Origin: a virus
IMG/VR virus record: IMGVR_UViG_3300025098_000013
Span: 114,077 to 178,076 of that record
Reading direction: 5' to 3' (one strand)
DNA length: 64,000 bases
Shown in pieces: positions 45,149 through 53,200 of this stretch. Numbering within the stretch: the stretch's first letter is position 1; every line of letters starts with the position of its first letter. Under the pieces are notes generated by a model that was not told where the DNA came from, searched no databases, and worked only from the letters and a program-made list of their open reading frames with translations. Both the position numbers and the translations under genes were made by a program.

Positions 45149-46125
45149 TGAAAAATTTAAAAGAACTACTAAACGAATCTACATACAAACGTATGAAGAT
45201 AAACGATGAAGAAACCCAAAAGGGAATGACTAACGAAGAAAAGCGTGAATTCCTTAAAGCTGTTTCTGAATACAAGAAATTCGGTGAGTCAATCTATCGT
45301 TCAGGTAATTTGGGAGAAGTATACGAATCTATTAAAGGTATCGTAGAGACTGCACACAAGGTAACTCTTGAGGAAACTGGAGATTGGTTTGACAAGGTAA
45401 CTGTTGGTAGACACATGAAGTCTATGAATGAGTCATTCAAAGTATTTACTAATACAATCAAAGAAGTAAATACCCTACAACAAAGACTTGAGTCTTGTTA
45501 CGATGAGATGGGTGAAGTTCTTGGTAAGTATTACGAAATCAAAGAAGGTAACGAATTCGGCGCTGCAAGAGCGAAAGCAATTGCTAATGGTGATGATGAG
45601 TTCGAAGTAGATGGTAAAGAATTTCCAGTAAAAGACGTTGATAAGGACGACAAGGAAAACGCTAAAGAATTCGCTAAAGAATCTGTAAATGAAGAATCGT
45701 CAATGAAGCTAACTGATATACTAAGTGAAAACAAATACTCAATCATAGACCCAAAGGGAAACCAAAAGGGTATTGGTACCAAAGACCAAGCAAATAAACT
45801 ACAAAAGAAATTAGGTGGTTCTAAAAAAGGATACTTTGTAGTTGCTGCTAAATCGGCATTGAAAGCCAGAAGAGCAATGGAAAAGTATCAGTTTGATTTT
45901 AAAAACCCTAAACTTCAAGATAAGATGTCTGACCTTTACTTTGAATCAGTAACCGAAGATATTATTGGAGAAGGTGCTTCTAGCGAAGAAAAAAGAATTG
46001 TGATGTTGGCAGTTCGTAAAATATCAAAATATCGTCAAGTACCAATTAATATATCAGTTGTAGATGTATTAAGAGCTGCAGAAGAACTTGAAAGAGATAT
46101 CAAAAAAGGTAAGGTTAAGAAATAA
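45148..46125 (+). CDS. Head-type protein with multiple prohead-protease-like sites, 325 aa
   Basis: It starts MKNLKELLNESTYK, a leader like that of the capsid protein. Candidate cleavage sites are LLNE10, SVNE182, ILSE194 and SVTE270. The region about 196-268 resembles a module in the protein at 37609 (shared GYFVVAAKSALKARRAMEKYQ against HYIVSKKNLSKAQSLIKKYQ, both ending ESV). The C-terminal helix is basic. The start overlaps the protease stop (TAATG). It is probably an internal head protein matured by the adjacent protease. Confidence 0.62.
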   Translation: MKNLKELLNESTYKRMKINDEETQKGMTNEEKREFLKAVSEYKKFGESIYRSGNLGEVYESIKGIVETAHKVTLEETGDWFDKVTVGRHMKSMNESFKVFTNTIKEVNTLQQRLESCYDEMGEVLGKYYEIKEGNEFGAARAKAIANGDDEFEVDGKEFPVKDVDKDDKENAKEFAKESVNEESSMKLTDILSENKYSIIDPKGNQKGIGTKDQANKLQKKLGGSKKGYFVVAAKSALKARRAMEKYQFDFKNPKLQDKMSDLYFESVTEDIIGEGASSEEKRIVMLAVRKISKYRQVPINISVVDVLRAAEELERDIKKGKVKK

Positions 46126-46283
46126 TGAATCGTGATTTAGAACGACTTCAAGAAATAAGTGTTGATTTTTCATCATTTATCAAAAAGAACCTTAAAAAGA
46201 TTAAGAGGTTACCAGCCGATAAACAAAAAGAATTTGGAAATCTTATATCTGATTTTAAAGATGGTTTAGATAAAATGTCTTAA
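46125..46283 (+). CDS. Small helical protein, 52 aa
   Basis: The ATG overlaps the previous stop codon by one base (TAATG), giving 52 residues: MNRDLERLQEISVDFSSFIK, then a basic stretch and FGNLISDFKDGLDKMS. The tight coupling and a following terminator support a real gene. No family is recognised. Confidence 0.6.
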   Translation: MNRDLERLQEISVDFSSFIKKNLKKIKRLPADKQKEFGNLISDFKDGLDKMS

Positions 46284-46297
46284 TTAACTTTACAAAC

Positions 46298-46307
46298 ACT
46301 ATTTATA
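46298..46307 (+). promoter_or_regulatory. Late-promoter-like motif ACTATTTATA beside a terminator
   Basis: The motif ends one base before the 5' arm of a terminator hairpin. A transcript starting 6-8 bases downstream would begin inside that arm and could escape termination. The next gene (bS21) begins at 46358. Confidence 0.45.
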
Positions 46308-46308
46308 G

Positions 46309-46340
46309 ACACCTATCGTTAGTTCGATGGGTGTTTTTTG
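46309..46340 (+). terminator. Rho-independent terminator before bS21
   Basis: A 10-bp stem ACACCTATCG / CGATGGGTGT (one T-G wobble) with loop TTAGTT is followed by TTTTTT. It ends the protease operon. Confidence 0.88.
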
Positions 46341-46357
46341 TTTATTAAATAAAATAT

Positions 46358-46615
46358 ATGTCATACAAACGAGAAAAAAAAGTAAGAAAAGAACGTGAGG
46401 AGTTATTCCTATATGGTCATGCTAATGGTGTAAGGGTTATTAATAATAACATTGAAGCAGCACTTAGAAAGTGGAAACGTATTATGAAAGATAATGGTGT
46501 AATTGACCTTATCAAGCAAAATAGGGAATACACTAAACCGACTACACGTAAACGTAAACAAATGAATGATGCTAGACGAGCTGATTGGGTCCGTAGACAA
46601 CAAGAAGCAAGATAA
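46358..46615 (+). CDS. rpsU: Phage-encoded ribosomal protein bS21
   Basis: At 85 residues its core matches bS21: NNIEAALRKWKRIMKDNGVI near 29-48, then REYTKPTTRKRKQMNDARR near 56-74. bS21 sits beside the 3' end of 16S rRNA near the anti-Shine-Dalgarno sequence. In Bacteroidota, bS21 has been reported to help sequester the anti-SD. A phage copy could replace host bS21 on ribosomes and shift initiation towards phage mRNAs. It lies directly before the scaffold gene, which has an exceptionally strong SD. The N-terminal 20 residues are basic and phage-specific. Confidence 0.82.
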   Translation: MSYKREKKVRKEREELFLYGHANGVRVINNNIEAALRKWKRIMKDNGVIDLIKQNREYTKPTTRKRKQMNDARRADWVRRQQEAR

Positions 46616-46643
46616 TAGTAAACACTTTATCGTTTATTGTAAA

Positions 46644-46735
46644 ATTTACATACTTATTGTAAATTAATATCACTCCAATCTAATGAGTGATTCATATTAT
46701 ATTATTATATTCTATTAAGATTTAAAATAATCTTA
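46644..46735 (+). promoter_or_regulatory. Leader with three inverted repeats and a late-promoter-like motif
   Basis: The 151-base gap before scaffold contains ATTTACA/TGTAAAT (46644-46650 with 46658-46664) around CATACTTATT, ATCACTC/GAGTGAT (46669-46675 with 46685-46691) and TAAGATT/AATCTTA (46716-46722 with 46729-46735). The first may be a promoter-linked operator. The others would be RNA hairpins in the scaffold-capsid leader. None has a T-run. Confidence 0.45.
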
Positions 46736-46753
46736 TTATCCAAAAGTTTAATT

Positions 46754-46763
46754 TAGGAGGTAA
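46754..46763 (+). promoter_or_regulatory. Perfect Shine-Dalgarno site for scaffold gene
   Basis: TAGGAGGTAA is complementary to the 16S anti-SD, with AGGAGG ending 6 bases before the ATG at 46767. It is the strongest ribosome site seen in the window. Confidence 0.8.
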
Positions 46764-46766
46764 CAA

Positions 46767-47828
46767 ATGAAATCAGATTTGTTAAAAGAAGCAATCGCCG
46801 ATGCTAAAGCCGTAAAAGAAACTGCATTAGCAAACGCAAAAATGGCTCTCGAAGAGGCATTTACTCCAAAACTCCAATCTATGCTTTCTCATAAACTAGC
46901 TGAAGAGTTAGATGAAGAAGAAATCGAAGAAGACGAAATGGAAGAAATGATGAAATCCGAAACGGATGACGAAGTTTCTGAAATGGAAGATGAAATGAAA
47001 TCTGAAGAGGAAGAAATGGAAGAAGAGTTAGAATCAGATGAAGAAGAAGAGGTAGCTGATATCGCTTCTGACGAAATCGATTCTCACGAAGAGGAAATGC
47101 ATTCTGAAGAAGAAGCTGACGAAGAAGCTGACGAAGAAGCTGAAGACGAAGCTCAAGTAGAAGATGAAGTAGAAGAGATGATGGATGAAGAGGAAGAAGA
47201 TGAACTCGACCTTGAATCAGTAATCGCTGAACTTGAAGCTGCTATGGAAGGTGAAGATTTAGACGAAGAAGAAGTTGAAGAAACTGAAGAAGTTGAAGAA
47301 ACTGAAAAAGTTGAAGAAGTAATGGAATCAGAAGAAGAAGTTGAAGAGTCGGAAGAACTTGACGAAGAACTTTCTTTGGAAGAAATCATTTCTACTTTGA
47401 AAGAAATGTCTGAAGAAGAAGAAGTTGAAGAAACTTACGAATCGGAAGAAGTTGAAGAAGTAGAAGAATCAACGGAATTGGAAGAAGCATACGCTACTAT
47501 CGAGTCGTTGAGAGGTACTATCAATGAGGTAAACTTATTGAATGCTAAACTTCTTTACACTAACAAGTTGTTCAGAACATTCGACTTGAACGAAGGTCAG
47601 AAGATGAAAGTCATCGAAAACTTCGATAGAGCTGAATCTTTGAGAGAAGTAAAATTGGTATTCGCTACATTGGGTGAAAACTTGAATGTTGCAAGAAAAC
47701 CAAAAACAGTTGTAAAAGAATCACTAGCGTCTAAGCCTATGGCATCGACTGCACCTAAGAAAGAAATCATTTCTGAAGGTAATGCTGTTGCTGATAGATT
47801 TAAGAAGCTTGCTGGTTTAATTAAATAA
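46767..47828 (+). CDS. 22: Prohead scaffolding core protein gp22-like
   Basis: This 353-residue protein has an exceptionally acidic centre (about residues 45-245, mostly Glu and Asp). The N-terminal helix (LLKEAIADAKAVKETALANA) and the C-terminal block INEVNLLNAKLLYTNKLF, DLNEGQKMKVIENFDRAESL match gp22-type scaffold proteins (T4 gp22 269 aa). Scaffold forms the prohead core and is degraded by gp21. The gene is followed by gp23 after 30 bases. The larger size comes from the expanded acidic region. Confidence 0.85.
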   Translation: MKSDLLKEAIADAKAVKETALANAKMALEEAFTPKLQSMLSHKLAEELDEEEIEEDEMEEMMKSETDDEVSEMEDEMKSEEEEMEEELESDEEEEVADIASDEIDSHEEEMHSEEEADEEADEEAEDEAQVEDEVEEMMDEEEEDELDLESVIAELEAAMEGEDLDEEEVEETEEVEETEKVEEVMESEEEVEESEELDEELSLEEIISTLKEMSEEEEVEETYESEEVEEVEESTELEEAYATIESLRGTINEVNLLNAKLLYTNKLFRTFDLNEGQKMKVIENFDRAESLREVKLVFATLGENLNVARKPKTVVKESLASKPMASTAPKKEIISEGNAVADRFKKLAGLIK

Positions 47829-47858
47829 TTAAAAAACTAAAAGAAAAGGATTAATAAG

Positions 47859-49457
47859 ATGAACACAAATTCTCTATTAAACGAATCTGCTGGTTTCAAC
47901 AAAAAAATGAGCGAAGAGGCTAAAGGCCTTGTAGCCAAGTGGGAAAAAACTGGTCTTTTGGAAGGCGTTGACGCTGACTTCGAAAGAGCAAGTATTGCTA
48001 CATTGTTGGAAAACCAAGCAAAGCAATTAGTATCTGAAGCATCAAGCACAGGTACTGCTGCAAACTCTGAAGAGTGGGCCGGTGTCGCTCTTCCATTAGT
48101 AAGACGTATCTTCAGCGAAATCGCTGCAAAAGAATTCGTCTCAGTACAACCAATGAACCTACCTTCAGGTCTTGTATTCTATCTTGACTTCAAGTATGGT
48201 ACTCCTCAGCCGGGTTTCGAAACTGGTGCTGGTAAGAATTCACAAACTGATTCAGTATTCGGTGTTACCGAAGTTGCTGGTGACGTTTCTGAAGGTCTTT
48301 ATGGTGCAGGTCGTTTCGGATACTCTATCAATGAAGATGAGTCTGCTGCACAAGAGTTGGAAGCTGCTGTTGGAACAAACGATTACGCTACTGCATCGTT
48401 GGCAATGTCTGACATCAACTACGATTCAGCATTCTCTCAATCAGTATGGGCTGTTCACGATACTGACCTCGTAACTGTTGCTATTCAAACTGCGTCTATC
48501 GCAAACTTCGATAGTGAAGGTGTACGTGCATTCTCACTCGAAGGTGTTGACGAGTACTACGCTGAGTACACTCGTTTAGCTGGTGAAAACATCGTATTCG
48601 TTGCTCGTGATACTGCATTTGGTAATGTAACTGTTAAATATCAGAAACAACCAACTGACATCACTCGTGGTGACTTCGAAGACAAAACTGGTGCTGACAT
48701 AGGTATTCCAGAATTGAACGTAGAGCTACGCTCTGTACCAATCGTTGCTAAGACTCGTAAGTTGAAAGCACAATGGACGCCGGAATTCGCTCAAGATTTG
48801 AACGCATACCACTCAATCGATGCTGAAGCTGAATTGACTTCAATGTTGTCTGAATACGTATCTCAAGAAATCGACCTCGAAATCTTAGATATGTTGATGG
48901 AAAACGCATTGACTGAAGGTCACTGGTCTGCTAAAGTAGGTTCTTCATGGAATGGTTCAGCATTTACTGCACCTGCAGCAAATGACGTACAACGTTACAC
49001 TCAACAACAATGGTTCCAAACTCTTGGTACTGTTCTTCAGAGAGTATCTAACCAAATTCATGCTAAGACCATGAGAGGTGGAGCTAACTTTATGGTAGTT
49101 TCTCCTGACGTTGCAACTATCTTGGAATCAATCCCAGGATTTGCTGCTAATGGTACTGGTGCTGATATGCAATTCGCAATGGGTGTATCTCAAGTAGGTT
49201 CATTCGCGAATCGTTACCAAGTATACAAAAACCCATATTTGACATCTAATGTCGTATTGATGGGCTTCAAGGGTGCTCAATTCTTGGAAACTGGCGCAGT
49301 TTACGCTCCATACATTCCATTAATCATGACTCCGTTGGTATATGACCCAACAAACTTCACTCCAAGAAAAGGTGTAATGACACGTTACGCTAAGCAAATG
49401 GTAAGAGGTGAGTTCTACGGTAAGGTATACGTTAATGGTTTAGAAACACTCGCATAG
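47859..49457 (+). CDS. 23: Major capsid protein gp23
   Basis: At 532 residues (T4 gp23 521 aa), gene order and segments such as EWAGVALPLVRRIFSEIAAK, ELNVELRSVPIVAKTRKLKA and APYIPLIMTPLVYDP fit gp23. The N-terminal leader begins NSLLNESAGFNKKM, and a likely mature N-terminus follows LVSE at residue 60, comparable to the T4 cleavage at residue 65. The gene is followed by a strong terminator. Confidence 0.95.
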   Translation: MNTNSLLNESAGFNKKMSEEAKGLVAKWEKTGLLEGVDADFERASIATLLENQAKQLVSEASSTGTAANSEEWAGVALPLVRRIFSEIAAKEFVSVQPMNLPSGLVFYLDFKYGTPQPGFETGAGKNSQTDSVFGVTEVAGDVSEGLYGAGRFGYSINEDESAAQELEAAVGTNDYATASLAMSDINYDSAFSQSVWAVHDTDLVTVAIQTASIANFDSEGVRAFSLEGVDEYYAEYTRLAGENIVFVARDTAFGNVTVKYQKQPTDITRGDFEDKTGADIGIPELNVELRSVPIVAKTRKLKAQWTPEFAQDLNAYHSIDAEAELTSMLSEYVSQEIDLEILDMLMENALTEGHWSAKVGSSWNGSAFTAPAANDVQRYTQQQWFQTLGTVLQRVSNQIHAKTMRGGANFMVVSPDVATILESIPGFAANGTGADMQFAMGVSQVGSFANRYQVYKNPYLTSNVVLMGFKGAQFLETGAVYAPYIPLIMTPLVYDPTNFTPRKGVMTRYAKQMVRGEFYGKVYVNGLETLA

Positions 49458-49485
49458 TAGTACGTTTTTAAATTAAAACCAAATT

Positions 49486-49512
49486 AAGGGGGACTTCGGT
49501 CCCCCTTTTTTA
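49486..49512 (+). terminator. Rho-independent terminator after capsid gene
   Basis: A perfect 7-bp stem GGGGGAC / GTCCCCC closed by a TTCG tetraloop is followed by TTTTTT. It is the strongest terminator in the window, as expected after a highly expressed capsid gene. Confidence 0.95.
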
Positions 49513-49522
49513 TTGCCCAAGT

Positions 49523-49532
49523 CATACTTATA
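49523..49532 (+). promoter_or_regulatory. Late-promoter-like motif CATACTTATA
   Basis: The motif follows the capsid terminator by about 10 bases and ends 36 bases before the PhoH ATG at 49569, a position expected for a new promoter. Confidence 0.55.
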
Positions 49533-49568
49533 CTAAAGTAATTGTTATATTAGTAAAGGACATCGAGT

Positions 49569-50231
49569 ATGCCAGAGAATACAGAAAAGAGAGTTCCGAA
49601 GGGGAATATAAAATTTTCAATAACGTTATCAGACGAGCAAAAGTTAACAAAGTCTGAGATTAGAAAACACCCATTTAGTTTTGTTTTAGGAAAGGCTGGT
49701 AGTGGTAAAACATTAGTGGCAGTCCAAATAGCTTTAGATTCGTTCTTTAAACGGGAAGTAAATAAGATAGTAATAACACGACCAACTGTTTCCAATGAGG
49801 ATAATGGATTTCTACCAGGTTCACTCGAAGAAAAGATGGAACCTTGGTTAGTACCAATTCGTTCCAATATGAGAAAGGTTTATAACAAACCAGCCATTTT
49901 AGAAAAGATGGAAAAGGATGAGAGTATTGAGTTGGTATCACTATCACACTTTAGAGGTAGAACATTTGACAACGCAATTGTTATAGTAGATGAGTTTCAA
50001 AACTTAACCAAACAACAACTTGGTATGGTATTAGGTAGATTGGGTAAAAACTCTCGAATGATATTATGTGGAGATGGTCAGCAAATTGATTTAAAATTCA
50101 ATAACGACTCTGCTATTCATGATGTACCAAAACTAAAAGAATCTACATTTGTACACACTGTTACCTTGAAAGATAATCATAGACACGAATCGTTAGATGA
50201 AGTTTTAAGATTATTATACTCTATTCAATAG
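49569..50231 (+). CDS. phoH: PhoH-like P-loop ATPase
   Basis: This 220-residue ATPase has Walker A GKAGSGKT at 41-48 and Walker B AIVIVDEFQNL near 136-146. The ITRPTVSNEDNGFLPGSLEE block and LCGDGQQID are typical of PhoH. PhoH-like genes are very common in marine phages; proposed roles include phosphate stress or RNA metabolism, none proven. It stands between its own promoter-like motif and another before the fibre gene, so it may be a single-gene unit. Confidence 0.9.
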   Translation: MPENTEKRVPKGNIKFSITLSDEQKLTKSEIRKHPFSFVLGKAGSGKTLVAVQIALDSFFKREVNKIVITRPTVSNEDNGFLPGSLEEKMEPWLVPIRSNMRKVYNKPAILEKMEKDESIELVSLSHFRGRTFDNAIVIVDEFQNLTKQQLGMVLGRLGKNSRMILCGDGQQIDLKFNNDSAIHDVPKLKESTFVHTVTLKDNHRHESLDEVLRLLYSIQ

Positions 50232-50247
50232 TTCTAATCAATTTGTT

Positions 50248-50257
50248 ACTATTTATA
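50248..50257 (+). promoter_or_regulatory. Late-promoter-like motif ACTATTTATA
   Basis: The motif ends 33 bases before the ATG of the giant adhesin gene at 50291. Confidence 0.5.
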
Positions 50258-50290
50258 TATTGAGGAAACGGATAATTATCGGAGATTTAT

Positions 50291-53200
50291 ATGTCATTTG
50301 ACTACACAGGTTCATTTAGTGGTTCATTTTATGGAGTTATTTCAGCATCCAGCCAGGTTAGCTATACACAAATAACTAATAAACCTACTACTATTTCAGC
50401 ATTTCAAAAAAATGCTATAACCGCTAATAATAGGTTTAGAGAAGTAACATATCCAAATGATTCGGCATCATTCGATAGCAGAATTAATACATTGGAAAAT
50501 TTAACCGATGATACTGGTTCTGATTCTCAAACTCTTTCGTTTAATCAAGCAAGTAATGAGTTAACAATCACCGAAGGTAATACAGTTGACTTATCCTCAC
50601 TTTCTGGTGGAGGTGGAGGTGGTGGTTCATCCATATGGACCACTGTGGATGGTAAATACAAAGTAAGTGCAAATTTAGATGTAACTGGCTCTATTATCGC
50701 AACTTCATTTACAGGTTCGATTGATACATCAAGTATCACAAACTTTGATACCGAAGTATCTCGTTCTGCTGCTGCAAGTGGGTTTGGTACTGGTGGTGGT
50801 ACATCTGATTTTACACAACTTACTAATGTTCCAAGTGGGTTAATTAGTAGTTCAACCCAAATCACATCAGCTGATTTAGACATGGGTGGTAATAAAGTCC
50901 TCTTTGGGAATGTTTATTCTCAATTATCTGACTTACCAAACGCTGCAAGTTACCATGGTATGTTTGCTCACGTTCACGCAACTGGTAAAGCATATTTTGC
51001 TCATGGTGGTAATTGGGTTGAATTAGCAAACGCAAGTGGTAATATATCATCATCTACACAAGTAGAAGCAATCATAGACAATGTATACATTTCAGCATCT
51101 GCTGCCGCAAGTGGATTCGGTGCAGGTGGTGGTGAGACTTATGCCGAAGGTTTGGGCATAGACATTGTATCTGAAGTAATATCAATTGATACAGCATCCG
51201 CACATTTTAGAATAGCAGTATCTCAATCAGCAGCCAGCTACGGATTTGGTTCCGGTGGAGGTGGTGGAGGTGGTTCATTCGGTGACCCTCCTGTAATTAT
51301 ATCTCATGGATTTACTATACCTGAATTCACAGGCAGTAACGCATTTATTGGTCAACTCATAGCAACAGATGTCACTCCTGGTGATACACAAACTTGGGCA
51401 GTTCAAGATTCGTATAGTGATAACTTCTTTGAGGTATCTACTACTGGTGTAGTTAGAGCTACGGCTTCTTCGAGTAGAGCTATGAATACTGATAATACTC
51501 CAGGATCAGGTTCACATCCATTCTTAATTAAAGTAACCGATGGCCAAAATAATGTAGTTGAAAAAACTATATACATTCGTGTAACCCCAAACTCAGCACC
51601 ATCTTTTAGAATTGATGGTGTAAGTGGAAATACAATTACGGCATTTACCGCATCTTTGGATGAATCATCATCTGCTGAAACTAAAACTCAATATAGAGTC
51701 TATGTTACGGATGCTGATAGTGATGCACTAACAATTAGAACAGGTAGTTTAGGAACTGACCACTTCTCATTTACAATTGGTACGACTGGAGTATCAAAAT
51801 ATATAGACCTTGTTCAAGTAACAAGTTCTTTAGATTACGAGAGTTTAACGTCATACTCATTTATAATCACCGCATCAGATGCAAATTATGAATTAGGTTA
51901 CGATGTCGCAAATATAACACACCTACCATTCAGAGTAGAGGTAGTTGATAACTTAGGTCCAGGAATACAAAATCAATCGTTATCAGGTTTAAACGAAAAC
52001 TCATCGGATGGTACTTCTGTTGGTAGTATTACTGCTACTGATAATAGTAATCCTGCTAATACAATATTGTATAAGGACTTTACATTGGTATCGGCCCATT
52101 CTGGAAGTGACATTTCAAATCCAAATATCACTTCATCACTTGGGGGTACTACATTAACCGACCCTACCGCAGACCCATTCCAAATGAATATTGCAGGGGC
52201 TGTTACTCGTAAGTCTTCAGTATTCTTAAACTCAGATATCGCAAATAGGTATGTGTATAGAGTAAATGTCGGAGATGCTTATAACATAGATTCTGCAAGT
52301 GCATTGATTACAATTCCAATCGCAGACGATGCTGCTTCAAGTATTGGTGTAAATGGTGGTACTTACTATGTCCACGAAGGTGCATTGACTGGAAAAAATT
52401 TAACAACCAATTCAAATGGATACGCTTCAGGTGATATAACATTTACTTCAGCTGTATCTCAAATGTGGGAAGTTAATAGTGTACCAAGTGGATATGTTAG
52501 ATTCCAACAAAATAGCGCAACAAGTTATACGGGTTCAAGTGTAACTCTTGAAGTGGATACTGCTATTAGTGGTAACTTACACTTCGCAGATAGTGACACT
52601 GTGGCTATACAAATCACTGCATCTGAAACTTCATTTGAAACTACAAAACAATATAGAGACCATACTCTAACGATTACCGATAATAAACCATACGCAATTG
52701 TATTTACTGATACATCTGCTAATCTAAACACAAATGGTGCTAGACCATCAAATATATTAAGTGTAATTTCATTCACGGAACCTCAATTTGGTATTGGTGA
52801 TACTATTGACCATAGTCAATTCTCATTTACTGACCCAAGTGGTCAATTAACTGCATCACGAAATAGTGATGCTTATGAAGTAAGTGCTTTAACCAATTTG
52901 AGTGGGTCTACTACTTACGAGTTTACTGCAAGTATCGCTGATAGTTATGGTAATATCTCAACATCGGGTTCTTCATTTACAATCGTTGAAGCGGGACTTG
53001 GTACTCCTGGTGCAAATGGTGTATTTTATGTAATCGAATCGGCTGAAACTGGCGATAGTGTTGTTACTAACTCAAATGGTAGAACTGGAACTCAGGCTAA
53101 GTTGTCAGTAACATACTCACCACAATATAATTCAGCAGCAGTTGCATCATTCACATCATCGAATGCACAACTTAGTGTCGCGAGTAATGGTAATGTGAGT

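Noticed and set aside
47153-47389. Minus-strand Ser-rich frame opposite the scaffold gene
   Set aside because: It is the antisense of the GAA/GAG-rich acidic tract, which produces TTC/TCT Ser codons by chance.
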